DNA of 64,000 bases from Radicibacter daui. GTDB lineage: Bacteria > Pseudomonadota > Alphaproteobacteria > Radicibacterales > Radicibacteraceae. The notes under the pieces are model-generated. The model saw only the letters and a program-made list of their open reading frames with translations. It made no database searches and had not been told where the DNA came from. Positions 1 through 8,116 of the stretch are shown one piece after another. The number at the start of each line of letters is the position of its first letter. Positions within the stretch are counted from its first letter, which is position 1. Location of the stretch: positions 1,133,001 through 1,197,000 of the forward strand of contig CP131056.1 of NCBI GenBank assembly GCA_030657355.1, given 5' to 3'. The translations under genes were made by a program, and so were the position numbers.

Positions 1-518
1 CCGGCCTTGGTTGCGGCCTGCTTCGTCAGGAACTCCAGCGCCCATTCCGGCGTGATGCAGTCGGTCAGGTAACGGAAGTCGATGCAGCGCACCAGCTCTT
101 CCGGCGACATGTCGGCCACCAGCTGCCACACCGGCTTGCCTTCCAGCTTGGCCCAGAGGTCCCACACCGCATTCACCACCGCGCCGGTCGCCAGATGGAT
201 GGCGCCCTTGTCGGGGCCGATCCAGCGCAGCTGGCTGTCCGACGTGATGTGGCGCCAGAAGCGGCCCATATCGGCCGCCACCCATGCCATGTCGAGCCCG
301 ACTACCAGCGGTTTCAGCGCCTCGATGGCGGCAATGCAGATCTCGTTGCCGCGCCCGATGGTGAAGGTCAGCCCATGGCCTTCATGGGCACTGTCCGTCT
401 CCAGGATGACATAGGCGGCGGAATAGTCCGGGTCGGGGTTCATGGCGTCCGAACCATCCAGATGCTGGCTGGTCGGGAAACGCACGTCGACGGTGCGAAG
501 GCCGGTAATCTTGGTCAT
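1..518 (-). CDS. fucD: L-fuconate dehydratase, enolase superfamily (partial, C-terminus beyond left edge)
   Basis: Dehydrates L-fuconate to 2-keto-3-deoxy-L-fuconate in the non-phosphorylative L-fucose pathway. Only the N-terminal 172 codons are in the window. They match the conserved N-terminus of FucD closely: DAMNPDPDYSAAY near residue 26, GHGLTFTIGRGNEIC near 50-65, LRWIGPDKGAIHLATGA near 98-115, and the enolase capping-domain segment NAVWDLWAK. The catalytic barrel lies outside. The ATG at 516-518 overlaps the stop of the upstream FAA hydrolase by 4 bases (ATGA), so the two are translationally coupled in the fuconate operon. Confidence 0.92.
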   Translation of the reverse strand, partial: MTKITGLRTVDVRFPTSQHLDGSDAMNPDPDYSAAYVILETDSAHEGHGLTFTIGRGNEICIAAIEALKPLVVGLDMAWVAADMGRFWRHITSDSQLRWIGPDKGAIHLATGAVVNAVWDLWAKLEGKPVWQLVADMSPEELVRCIDFRYLTDCITPEWALEFLTKQAATKA

Positions 519-1357
519 GCGCGCACCACTTTCTGGGTCTGCTGGCCCAGCCCTTCAATGCCAAGGCGCATCACTTCGCCGCCCTTGAGATAGACCGGGG
601 GCTTCTGCCCCAGCCCGACGCCCGGCGGGGTGCCGGTGGAGATCACATCGCCCGGCTGCAGCGACAGGAAGCGGCTGAGATAGGCGATGATGTGCGGCAC
701 CTTGAAGATCATGGTGGCGGTGGAGCCGGACTGGTAACGGTGCCCGTCGACTTCCAGCCACATCTTCAGATCGTCGATATTGCCGGCCTCATCGGGGGTG
801 ACGAGCCAGGGGCCGATGGGGCCGAAGGTGTCGCAGCCCTTGCCCTTGTCCCAGGTGCCGCCGCGCTCGATCTGCCATTCGCGCTCCGACACGTCATTGA
901 TCACGCAGTAACCGGCCACATGGGAGAGGGCATCCTTCTCCTCGATATACCGCCCGCCCTTGCCGATCACGACGCCCAGCTCGACTTCCCAGTCGGTCTT
1001 GGTCGAGCCGCGCGGAATTTCCACATCGTCATCCGGCCCGCAGATGGCCGAGGTCCATTTGTTGAAGACCACCGGCTCGCTGGGGATCGCCATGCCGCTC
1101 TCGGCGGCATGGTCGGCATAGTTCAGGCCGATGCAGATAAACTTGCCCACCCGGCCCACGCAGGGGCCGATACGGGGAGTGCCGGGGACGAGCGCCAGGC
1201 TTTCCACATCAAGGGCAGCCAGCGCTGCAAGGCCGCCGGGGGTGAGGACGTCGCCGGCAATATCATCCGCATGGGGCGAGAGATCGCGGATCCGGCCGGC
1301 TGCATCGAGCAGGCCCGGCTTTTCCTGGCCCGCGGGGCCATAGCGCAGCAGCTTCAT
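515..1357 (-). CDS. FAA-family hydrolase, probable 2,4-diketo-3-deoxy-L-fuconate hydrolase
   Basis: A 280-aa fumarylacetoacetate-hydrolase-fold protein. It shows the family core KFICIGLNYADHAAE, the metal-site region DWEVELGVVIG (around residues 145-155) and VINDVSERE, and the C-terminal STGTPPGVG loop. Placed between the sugar ABC transporter and L-fuconate dehydratase, it is best read as the enzyme that cleaves 2,4-diketo-3-deoxy-L-fuconate to pyruvate and L-lactate. The assignment rests on family plus operon context; the same family also holds 2-hydroxyhepta-2,4-diene-1,7-dioate isomerases and acylpyruvases. Its RBS region follows a long hairpin at 1389-1447. Confidence 0.85.
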   Translation of the reverse strand: MKLLRYGPAGQEKPGLLDAAGRIRDLSPHADDIAGDVLTPGGLAALAALDVESLALVPGTPRIGPCVGRVGKFICIGLNYADHAAESGMAIPSEPVVFNKWTSAICGPDDDVEIPRGSTKTDWEVELGVVIGKGGRYIEEKDALSHVAGYCVINDVSEREWQIERGGTWDKGKGCDTFGPIGPWLVTPDEAGNIDDLKMWLEVDGHRYQSGSTATMIFKVPHIIAYLSRFLSLQPGDVISTGTPPGVGLGQKPPVYLKGGEVMRLGIEGLGQQTQKVVRA

Positions 1358-1388
1358 GTCTGTCCTCGAGGGGGTATCAAATCAGGGG

Positions 1389-1447
1389 CCGGCAGCCCTG
1401 CCCGCCAGTGCCGCTGCGAAAGCGGGGAAGGCGGGCAGGGCTGCCGG
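1389..1447 (-). promoter_or_regulatory. intercistronic hairpin downstream of the sugar-binding protein gene
   Basis: A perfect 18-bp inverted repeat (1389-1406 with 1430-1447) encloses a second small hairpin (1411-1415 with 1421-1425, loop gcgaa). It starts about 20 bases after the binding-protein stop and lies before the hydrolase gene. There is no T-tract, so it is more likely an mRNA-stabilising or processing element, or an attenuator, than a full terminator. Confidence 0.7.
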
Positions 1448-1466
1448 TGTCATGCGATCACGGGGA

Positions 1467-2411
1467 TCAGTCGTAGAGAACAGCGGCGATCTTCGGATCG
1501 TCGATGTTGGTCTTGTCGTACCAGTAGAAGCCGGTATCGATGTGCTTGGGCAGCTTTTCGCCCTTGGTGGCGGCCAGGGCGGCCTTCACCGTCTCATAGC
1601 CGATGCCGACCGGGTTCTGGGTGATGGCGCCTGCCATCAGGCCGGAGCGGATGGCATCCTTCTGGGCCTTGCCGCTGTCGTAACCGACGATCACGACCTT
1701 GGCGTTCATTTCCTTCACGCCGTTGACTACGCCGATGGCGGAGCCTTCATTGGTGCCGAAGATGCCCTTCAGCTTCGGATGGGCGGCAATGATCGCCTTG
1801 GTGATCTCGGTCGACTTCAGATGGTCGCCGCCACCGTACTCGACGGTCACGACATTGATCTTCGGATATTTGGCCTTGATCTCGTTAAGGAAGCCGTCAC
1901 GGCGGTCAACGCCGGTGCGCGAGGTCTGGTCATGGCACACCACGGCCACTTCACCTTCGCCGCCGATCATCTCGGCCAGCTTGTCGGCGGCCAGCGCGGC
2001 GGCAGCGATGTTGTCGGTGGAAGCGGTGGTCACGGGGATGTCGCTGTCGACGCCCGAGTCAAACGCCACGACCGGGATGTTTTCCTTCTGCGCCTTCTTG
2101 AGCAGCGGAATGGCGGCCTGGCTGTCAAGCGCGGCAAAGCCGATGGCGGCCGGCTTCTTGGCGAGCGCGGCAGACAGCATGTCGATCTGCTTGTCGACCT
2201 GGGTTTCGTTATCCGGGCCGTCAAAGCTGACTTCCACATTCAGCTCCTTGCCGGCCTGCTCGGCGCCCGCCTTCACGGCCTGCCAGAACTGGTGCTGGAA
2301 GCCCTTGGAGATGAGCGGGATATAGACCTTGTCCTGCGCGAAGGTCGGGCCGGCGGAGGTGATCATGGCGGCCATGGCGGCTGCCGCAATCAGGGTGCGT
2401 CTTGTAACCAT
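1467..2411 (-). CDS. sugar ABC transporter periplasmic substrate-binding protein
   Basis: A 314-aa type-I periplasmic binding protein of the ribose/galactose family. Residues 1-25 are a signal peptide (basic TRR start, Ala-rich core, cleavage after TFA). Mature-protein hallmarks include AFDSGVDSDIP near residue 118, a TDN segment, GIFGTNEGSAIGV and VGYDSG. The chosen ATG at 2409-2411 has a GGGAG Shine-Dalgarno; an upstream in-frame extension lacks signal-peptide character. It is co-operonic with its permease and ATPase and with fuconate catabolic enzymes, so L-fucose or a related sugar or sugar acid is the likely ligand (inference). Confidence 0.9.
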   Translation of the reverse strand: MVTRRTLIAAAAMAAMITSAGPTFAQDKVYIPLISKGFQHQFWQAVKAGAEQAGKELNVEVSFDGPDNETQVDKQIDMLSAALAKKPAAIGFAALDSQAAIPLLKKAQKENIPVVAFDSGVDSDIPVTTASTDNIAAAALAADKLAEMIGGEGEVAVVCHDQTSRTGVDRRDGFLNEIKAKYPKINVVTVEYGGGDHLKSTEITKAIIAAHPKLKGIFGTNEGSAIGVVNGVKEMNAKVVIVGYDSGKAQKDAIRSGLMAGAITQNPVGIGYETVKAALAATKGEKLPKHIDTGFYWYDKTNIDDPKIAAVLYD

Positions 2412-2461
2412 CTGTTTCGTCTCCCTGGGTTGGACTTGTTTTGCTGCTTTTGAAAACTCGA

Positions 2462-2499
2462 GGGGGAGAGGGGCCACTCCCGCGCGGCCCCCGCCCCCC
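2462..2499 (-). promoter_or_regulatory. GC-rich intercistronic hairpin between permease and binding-protein genes
   Basis: Runs of G at 2462-2466 and 2470-2475 (ggggcc) pair with ggcccc at 2486-2491 and ccccc at 2494-2498. The hairpin lies just after the permease stop and upstream of the binding-protein RBS. It may block 3'-5' decay or set the high binding-protein to permease ratio. No uridine tract follows. Confidence 0.5.
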
Positions 2500-2505
2500 T
2501 TGAGG

Positions 2506-3483
2506 TCACCTCGCCGAGCGCCGACGCATCTGGTCGGCATAAACCGCGGCGATAATGATCACGCCGGTAACAACCGTCTGCCATTCCGGGGCTACCGAAA
2601 GAATGCGCAGCCCGTTGGTGAGCACCGACATGATGAGGGCGCCGATGAGCGTGCCGAGAACCGTGCCGCGCCCGCCGGAAAGGGATGTGCCGCCGATCAC
2701 CACCGCGGCGATCGCCTCCAGCTCGTAACCAAGGCCAAGGGCCGGCTGGGCGGAGTTGAGGCGGCTGGAAATCAGGATGCCGGCAATGCCGCAGATGGAG
2801 CCGGCGAGGGCATAGATGCCCATCTTCCAGGCGTCGGTGTTGACGCCGGAAAGCCTGACTGCTTCCTCGTTGGAGCCGAGCGCGAAGGTGTAGCGGCCCA
2901 GCACGGTGCGCGAGAGCACCCAGGCCACGATGGCGGCCACGATAAAGAGGATGAGCACGCCGTTCGGCAGGGGGAAGACCGGCAGCAGGTCGCCGATGAG
3001 CGAGCCCTGCGAGATGTCGGTGTAGCCATCCGTGTTGTTGAAATAGATCGGCTTGGTGCCGGTCAGGATCAGCGACAGGCCTTTAAGCACCAGCATCATG
3101 CCGAGCGTGGCGATGAAGGGTGGGATCTTGGCCTTGGCGATGAGGGTGCCGGAAACGAGGCCGCAGGCCGCGCCTGCGGCCATGCCGGCAATCACGCCCA
3201 GGATCAGCGGCAGGCCGAGCCAGGTCAGCACCATGCCGCTGACCACGGCGCAGAAGGTCATCATCGTGCCGATGGAAAGGTCGATGCCGCCGGTGATGAT
3301 CACCATCGTCACGCCCACTGCCAGCACGCCGTTGACGGAGGTGGCCTGCAGGATCGACAGGATATTGTCGACCTGGAAGAAGTTGGGGCTCGCCAGCGAA
3401 AAGCCGATCACCAGCACGATCAGGCTGGCAAAGGCGAGCAGCTTCTGGTGGGCGCTGCCCTTGCGGGCTTCCTTCTCGCTCAT
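2506..3483 (-). CDS. sugar ABC transporter permease (RbsC/FrcC family)
   Basis: A 325-aa, strongly hydrophobic inner-membrane protein with about eight to ten predicted membrane segments. It has the typical family motifs ITGGIDLSIG (about residue 60), the cytoplasmic coupling loop GSNEEAVRLSGVN (about 205), and the C-terminal AVVIGGTSLSGGRGTV and GALIMSVLTNGLRIL segments. Length is normal for ribose-type permeases. The N-terminus is short and cytoplasmic (MSEKEARKGS). It lies 33 bases downstream of the ATPase gene and would dimerise to form the translocation path used with the binding protein at 1467-2411. Confidence 0.92.
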   Translation of the reverse strand: MSEKEARKGSAHQKLLAFASLIVLVIGFSLASPNFFQVDNILSILQATSVNGVLAVGVTMVIITGGIDLSIGTMMTFCAVVSGMVLTWLGLPLILGVIAGMAAGAACGLVSGTLIAKAKIPPFIATLGMMLVLKGLSLILTGTKPIYFNNTDGYTDISQGSLIGDLLPVFPLPNGVLILFIVAAIVAWVLSRTVLGRYTFALGSNEEAVRLSGVNTDAWKMGIYALAGSICGIAGILISSRLNSAQPALGLGYELEAIAAVVIGGTSLSGGRGTVLGTLIGALIMSVLTNGLRILSVAPEWQTVVTGVIIIAAVYADQMRRRSAR

Positions 3484-3516
3484 TCTTTTTCTCCGTTGGG
3501 CGCTCTGGTCTGTTGC

Positions 3517-5022
3517 TTATTCGGCAGCGAGCGCTTCACGCTCGGTTGCCAGCGCCATGATTTCCTCCTGCGAGGCGCCGCCGGGCAGGATGCCGGTCAG
3601 CCGTCCCTCGCACATGACCGCGATCCGGTGCGACAGCCGCAGCACTTCGGGCAGCTCGCTGGAGATCACGATGATGGCCTTGCCCTGTAGGGCGAGTTCG
3701 GTGAGCAGGCGGTAGATTTCCGCCTTCGCGCCTACATCGATGCCGCGCGTGGGTTCATCGAAAATCAGGATGTCGCAGTCGCGCAGCAGCCATTTGGCGA
3801 TCACCACCTTCTGCTGGTTGCCGCCGGAGAGCAGGCGCACTTCCTGCGCATCCCCCGGCGTGCGGATGTTCAGCATGTCGATATAGTCGCGGGCGATGCG
3901 GGCGAGCGCCGCCTCGTTGATGCGGCCGAGCTTGTCGGCGTAACGCGGCAGGCTTGCCATGGCGATGTTGGCGCGCACATCCATGCCGAGCGCGAGGCCG
4001 AAATGCTTGCGGTCCTCGCTGAGATAACCGATGCCGGCCTTCACCGCATCGGCAGGGCTGCCGATCTGCACCGGCTTGCCATGCACGCGGATTTCGCCGC
4101 TTTGCGCCGGCTCGGCGCCGAAGATGGCGCGGGCAAGTTCGGTGCGGCCGGCGCCCATCAGCCCGGCAAAACCCAGGATCTCGCCTTGCTTGAGGGTAAA
4201 GCTGATGTCCTTCAGCTCATGCCCGCGGGAGAGGTGCTCTACCTCCAGCGCCATCGGGGCGGCGGAAAGGTCGGGGATACGGGCCTGCTCGTCGGTAAGC
4301 TCGCGCCCCACCATCATGGAGATGATCTGCGAGATCGGCGTTTCGGCGGCATTCACCGTACCGACATAGGCGCCGTCGCGCATCACCGTCACCCGGTCGG
4401 AGATGCGTTTGATCTCGTCCATCTTGTGGCTGATATAAATGATGCCCACGCCTTCGGTGCGCAGCTGCCTGAGGATGGTGAAAAGCTCGGCTATTTCCGC
4501 ATCATTCAGTGCCGCCGTCGGCTCATCCATGATCAGCACGCGGCTGCGGTAGCTGAGCGCCTTGGCAATCTCCACCATCTGCTGGCGGGCGATGGTCAGC
4601 TCGCCGACGATGGCGCGCGGGTCCATGCGGATGTTCATGCTCTCGAAAATGGCGGCGGCATCGGCGTTCAGCTTCGCCTCGTCCAGCCGGCCGAAGGAGA
4701 GCCGCGGCTCGCGCCCGATCCAGATGTTCTGCGCCACGGTAAGGTCGCGCATAAGCGCCAGTTCCTGGTGCACGATGCCGATGCCGAGCGCCTGCGCCGT
4801 GCGCGGGGTCGGCAGGCTCACCTCCAGCCCGTCGACAATGATCTTGCCGCCATCGGGCTGGTAGACGCCGGAGAGGATCTTCATGAGCGTGGATTTGCCC
4901 GCGCCATTCTCGCCCATCAGGGCGTGAACCTCGCCGGCATTCAGCTCAAAACTGACGGATTTCAGGGCGTGCACGCCCGGAAAGCGCTTCTCGATGGTAT
5001 CGAGCTTCACAAGAGCCGTCAT
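3517..5022 (-). CDS. sugar ABC transporter ATP-binding protein (RbsA/MglA family)
   Basis: About 501 aa with two tandem ABC modules, as usual in the ribose/galactose family. The first has Walker [10 protein letters not shown] (near residue 40), a Q-loop, signature [13 protein letters not shown] and Walker [12 protein letters not shown]. The second has the degenerate P-loop [10 protein letters not shown] typical of the family, signature LSGGNQQK and Walker [13 protein letters not shown]. The ATG at 5020-5022 has a GGTGG Shine-Dalgarno 6 bases upstream; a GTG three codons earlier (5029-5031) is possible. It energises fuconate-locus sugar uptake. Confidence 0.93.
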   Translation of the reverse strand: MTALVKLDTIEKRFPGVHALKSVSFELNAGEVHALMGENGAGKSTLMKILSGVYQPDGGKIIVDGLEVSLPTPRTAQALGIGIVHQELALMRDLTVAQNIWIGREPRLSFGRLDEAKLNADAAAIFESMNIRMDPRAIVGELTIARQQMVEIAKALSYRSRVLIMDEPTAALNDAEIAELFTILRQLRTEGVGIIYISHKMDEIKRISDRVTVMRDGAYVGTVNAAETPISQIISMMVGRELTDEQARIPDLSAAPMALEVEHLSRGHELKDISFTLKQGEILGFAGLMGAGRTELARAIFGAEPAQSGEIRVHGKPVQIGSPADAVKAGIGYLSEDRKHFGLALGMDVRANIAMASLPRYADKLGRINEAALARIARDYIDMLNIRTPGDAQEVRLLSGGNQQKVVIAKWLLRDCDILIFDEPTRGIDVGAKAEIYRLLTELALQGKAIIVISSELPEVLRLSHRIAVMCEGRLTGILPGGASQEEIMALATEREALAAE

Positions 5023-5092
5023 GATTTCCACCCGGTTGTCTCGCGGGCTTTGCGCCCGTCATTGCCGCTTTATCGGCGGCCTTTGCTTTTTT

Positions 5093-5123
5093 GGGAGCCG
5101 GCGCCGACGGGCACCGGCTTCCC
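5093..5123 (-). promoter_or_regulatory. intercistronic hairpin after the SDR gene
   Basis: gggagccgg (5093-5101) pairs with ccggcttccc (5114-5123) with one bulged base. It sits directly behind the SDR stop, within the 102-bp gap before the ABC ATPase gene. On the transcribed strand it is followed by A residues, not T, so it is not an ordinary rho-independent terminator. Confidence 0.5.
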
Positions 5124-5124
5124 G

Positions 5125-5862
5125 TCAGATCGTCACGCCGCCATCGACGGACATCGCCTGGCCGGAGACGAAACGGCTTTCGTCCGAGAGCAGGTAGACG
5201 ACCATCGGTGTGATGTCGGCAACGGTTGCCAGCCGGCCCATCGGCTGGCGGGCGATGAAGTCCTTTTCCGCCTGCACCGGGTCGGCCGCGCTGGCAATGC
5301 GCCCGCGCAGGCTCGGCGTATCCACGGTGCCGGGGCACAGCGCATTGCAGCGGATGCCCTGCTTCACGAAATCAGCCGCGACGGCCTTGGTGAGGCCAAT
5401 CACCGCCGCCTTGGTTGCGCCATAGGCGGTGCGGTTCGGGAAGCCTTTGATGGAGGAGGCCATCGACGCCATGTTGAGGATGGCGGCGGTGCCCTTTTCC
5501 TTGCAGCGCTCCAGCATGCCCGGCAGGCAGGCACGCGTCAGGCGCATCATCGCCGTCACATTCAGGCTGACGCTGAAATCCCAGGCTTCGTCGGAGATGT
5601 CGAGGATCGTGCCGTTATGCACGTAGCCGGCGCAGTTGAAGAGCCCGTCGAGCGGGCCGGCTTTCGCGGCAATCGCCTTCACGGCCTCGCCATCGGTCAC
5701 GTCCAGAACGGCGGTTTCGATTCCGGGAAGGTCCGTCAGCAGCTCGGCCTTGATGTCGGTGGCGATAACCTTCGCCCCTTCCGCTGCCAGCGCAAGCGCA
5801 CTCGCCCGCCCGATGCCCTGCCCGGCGGCAGTCACCAGAATGGTCTTGTCCTGAAGACGCAC
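5125..5862 (-). CDS. SDR oxidoreductase, probable 2-keto-3-deoxy-L-fuconate dehydrogenase
   Basis: A 245-aa classical short-chain dehydrogenase. It has the Rossmann motif TAAGQGIG (residues 11-18), NCAG (76-79), a catalytic Ser near 133, Tyr147 and Lys151 (YGATK), and a C-terminal SVDGG. It would oxidise 2-keto-3-deoxy-L-fuconate to the 2,4-diketo acid with NAD+. The start is a GTG (5860-5862) preceded by GGAGG at good spacing; a long in-frame extension upstream has no SDR homology. First gene of the fuconate operon, transcribed away from the IclR regulator. Confidence 0.9.
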   Translation of the reverse strand: MRLQDKTILVTAAGQGIGRASALALAAEGAKVIATDIKAELLTDLPGIETAVLDVTDGEAVKAIAAKAGPLDGLFNCAGYVHNGTILDISDEAWDFSVSLNVTAMMRLTRACLPGMLERCKEKGTAAILNMASMASSIKGFPNRTAYGATKAAVIGLTKAVAADFVKQGIRCNALCPGTVDTPSLRGRIASAADPVQAEKDFIARQPMGRLATVADITPMVVYLLSDESRFVSGQAMSVDGGVTI

Positions 5863-6057
5863 CGTTTCCTCCGGATATCCCTTTTCCCAAACACCTTGTT
5901 TGGTTCTTATATGAATATATAGTTCACATATGAATTGACGGTGCAAGTATGAATTACGAGGCGGGCTCTCCGGCAGGTGCTTTCCGGATGCGGCCTTGCC
6001 GGTTAAGACGAGGCGCAAAGCCCGGTGATGCCCCGAAAGGGGTGGTGGGAGGAATGA
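5863..6057. promoter_or_regulatory. divergent promoter/operator region between the SDR operon and the IclR gene
   Basis: An AT-rich island in otherwise GC-rich DNA. It holds two 12-bp direct repeats, TTCTTATATGAA (5904-5915) and TTCACATATGAA (5923-5934), whose starts are 19 bp apart and each of which is a near-palindrome. Next to them is the inverted repeat CCAAACA-cct-TGTTTGG (5887-5903). These are the obvious candidate binding sites for the divergently encoded IclR protein; binding is inferred. Confidence 0.6.
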
Positions 6058-6858
6058 ATGCCGATGAAGAAGACGGGAGGCGCGGCCCCCAAGGCGGCTG
6101 CGGATGCCGCCGCGGACCGTTACCGCGCGCCCGCTCTCGATAAGGGGCTGGATATCCTTGAGGTTCTGGCGGACCAGGCCCGCGGCCTGACCCGGGCCGA
6201 GATCGTCAAGGCCATGGGGCTCAGCCCCTCGCAGATCTACCGCATGCTGGAGCGGCTGGTGGCGCGCGGTTATGTCACGCGCATTGAGGGCGGCGACCGT
6301 TACGCCCTCACCATGAAGCTCTATCTGCTCGCCACCCGGCATCCGCCGCTGCGCCGGCTGGTGGCGAAGGCCCAGCCCCTGATGGACGAGTTTGCCCGCG
6401 AGCAGCGCCAGTCCTGCCATCTGGTGGTGCCGGAGCAGAGCATCGGCATCATCGTCGCCCAGGCAACGCCGAACGCGCATTTTGAATTCCGGGCCCGGCT
6501 CGGCGGCCAGATCGACCTGCTGACCACCGGCTCCGGCCTGACGCTGCTGGCCTTCCAGCCGCCGCACCGGGTGGTGGAGACGCTGGGCGTGTGGGGCGTC
6601 GCCGATGCCGAGGGCCGCATTGCCGATGTGGCCGAACATCTCGATGCCATCCGCGCCCAGGGCTCCCGCACCGAACCTTCCGGCCAGCTGGTCGGCGTGA
6701 CCGACCTCAGCGTGCCGGTCTATGGCCACGGGCATGAGGCGATCGGGGTGCTGACCTGCGCCTATATCGAACATCCGGAAGACAAGGGCACCGAGGCGCG
6801 CGAACGTGCGCTCGCCGCGCTCAAGAAGGTCGCAGCCGAACTCTCTTACCCGGAATAA
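6058..6858 (+). CDS. IclR-family transcriptional regulator
   Basis: A 266-aa protein with an N-terminal winged helix-turn-helix (ALDKGLDILEVL near residue 23, then LTRAEIVKAMGLSPSQIYRMLERL and a wing at about 75-85). The C-terminal IclR effector domain runs from about 95 to 260 (GSGLTLLAF; SVPVYGHGHEAIGVLTCAY). ATG at 6058 follows a GGGAGG Shine-Dalgarno. Divergent from the fuconate operon and directly upstream of an LldD-type gene. It probably controls both in response to a sugar acid or keto-acid intermediate (inference). Confidence 0.92.
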   Translation: MPMKKTGGAAPKAAADAAADRYRAPALDKGLDILEVLADQARGLTRAEIVKAMGLSPSQIYRMLERLVARGYVTRIEGGDRYALTMKLYLLATRHPPLRRLVAKAQPLMDEFAREQRQSCHLVVPEQSIGIIVAQATPNAHFEFRARLGGQIDLLTTGSGLTLLAFQPPHRVVETLGVWGVADAEGRIADVAEHLDAIRAQGSRTEPSGQLVGVTDLSVPVYGHGHEAIGVLTCAYIEHPEDKGTEARERALAALKKVAAELSYPE

Positions 6859-6933
6859 GCAAAAACCTGTTCAAACTGCGCCGGATCAAGGCCTTATAGT
6901 CGCCGGTCCGCCCCAAGGAAGAAGCCCCGTCCG

Positions 6934-8085
6934 ATGCGTCTTGCCGATTGCCACAATTTCCATGATTTCCGCCGTCTGGCCAAAAACCGTCTTCCGGGGC
7001 CGATCTTCAATTACATCGATGGCGGCGCGGATGACGAGGTAACGCTGCGGCGCAACAGCGCCTCTTTCGAGAGCTGCGATCTGGTGCCCAGCGTGCTGCG
7101 TGGCGTCTCCGATGTGGACCTCTCCGTCACCGTGATGGGCCAGAAGATCGACCTGCCGGTCTATCTCTCCCCCACCGCCCTGCAGCGCCTGTTCCATCAT
7201 GAGGGCGAGCGCGCCACGGCCGCGGCGGCGGAAAAGTTCGGCACCATGTTCGGCTGCTCCTCGCTCGGCACCGTGTCGATGGAGGAACTGGCGAAGAAGC
7301 ACAGGAACCCGCAGGTCTATCAGTTCTATTTCCACAAGGACCGCGGGCTTAACCGCGCCATGATGCAGAAGGCCAAGGAAAGCGGCATCAAGGTCATGAT
7401 GCTGACGGTCGACAGCATTACCGGCGGCAACCGCGAGCGCGATCTGCGCACCGGCTTTTCCATCCCCTTCAAGCTGAAGCCAGCCGGCCTTGCCCAGTTC
7501 CTGATGAAGCCGATGTGGGGCATCAACTACGTAACGCACGAAAAATTCTCGCTGCCGCAGCTCGATGCCCATATCGACATGAAGGGCGATACCCTCACCA
7601 TCGGGCGCTATTTCACCGAAATGCTCGACCCGTCGATGAACTGGGACGATGTGGCGGCGATGGTTGAGGAGTGGGGCGGCCAGTTCTGCCTCAAGGGCGT
7701 GATGAGCGTGGCCGATGCCCGCCGCGCCGCCGATATCGGCTGCACCGGCATCGTTCTCTCCAACCATGGCGGCCGCCAGCTCGATGGCTCACGCACCGGC
7801 TTTGACCAGCTCGACGAGATCGTGCAGGCGGTGGGCGACCGGCTCGATGTGATGATCGATGGCGGCATCCAGCGCGGCACCCATGTGCTGAAGGCCTTGT
7901 CGCTGGGCGCAAAGGCCGTCGGCCTCGGCCGCTTCTACCTCTACGCCCTCGCCGCCGCCGGCCAGCCCGGTATCGAACGCGCGCTGACCCAGCTGAAGGC
8001 GGAATTGCTGCGCGACATGCGGCTGATGGGAGCGTCGAAGGTGGCAGACCTTAATCGCGACAATCTGCGGTTTCGGGGTGTCTGA
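6934..8085 (+). CDS. lldD: FMN-dependent alpha-hydroxy-acid dehydrogenase, probable L-lactate dehydrogenase
   Basis: A 383-aa protein spanning the whole flavin-dependent hydroxyacid dehydrogenase barrel. It shows FNYIDGGADDE at 25-35, LSPTALQ (FMN loop) near 81, QFYFHKDR, MLTVDS, and the catalytic SNHGGRQLDG with His278 and Arg281, followed by MIDGGIQRG and phosphate-binding GLGRFYLY. Such enzymes oxidise L-lactate to pyruvate. The upstream fuconate pathway makes one L-lactate per sugar, so lactate is the natural substrate here, though glycolate or mandelate cannot be excluded. Gene ends at a shared terminator (8093-8116). Confidence 0.88.
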   Translation: MRLADCHNFHDFRRLAKNRLPGPIFNYIDGGADDEVTLRRNSASFESCDLVPSVLRGVSDVDLSVTVMGQKIDLPVYLSPTALQRLFHHEGERATAAAAEKFGTMFGCSSLGTVSMEELAKKHRNPQVYQFYFHKDRGLNRAMMQKAKESGIKVMMLTVDSITGGNRERDLRTGFSIPFKLKPAGLAQFLMKPMWGINYVTHEKFSLPQLDAHIDMKGDTLTIGRYFTEMLDPSMNWDDVAAMVEEWGGQFCLKGVMSVADARRAADIGCTGIVLSNHGGRQLDGSRTGFDQLDEIVQAVGDRLDVMIDGGIQRGTHVLKALSLGAKAVGLGRFYLYALAAAGQPGIERALTQLKAELLRDMRLMGASKVADLNRDNLRFRGV

Positions 8086-8092
8086 GGGGGCG

Positions 8093-8116
8093 CCGGCCTC
8101 AGTCGAGGCCGGTTTT
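8093..8116 (+). terminator. rho-independent terminator after the LldD-type gene
   Basis: Perfect 8-bp stem CCGGCCTC/GAGGCCGG (8093-8100 with 8105-8112), loop AGTC, followed by TTTT at 8113-8116. It overlaps the 3' end of the convergent siderophore-interacting gene. Confidence 0.8.

Noticed and set aside
5863-6774. Long N-terminal extension of the SDR frame across the IclR gene
   Set aside because: SDR homology begins at GTG 5860-5862 with GGAGG; the rest is antisense to the IclR gene.
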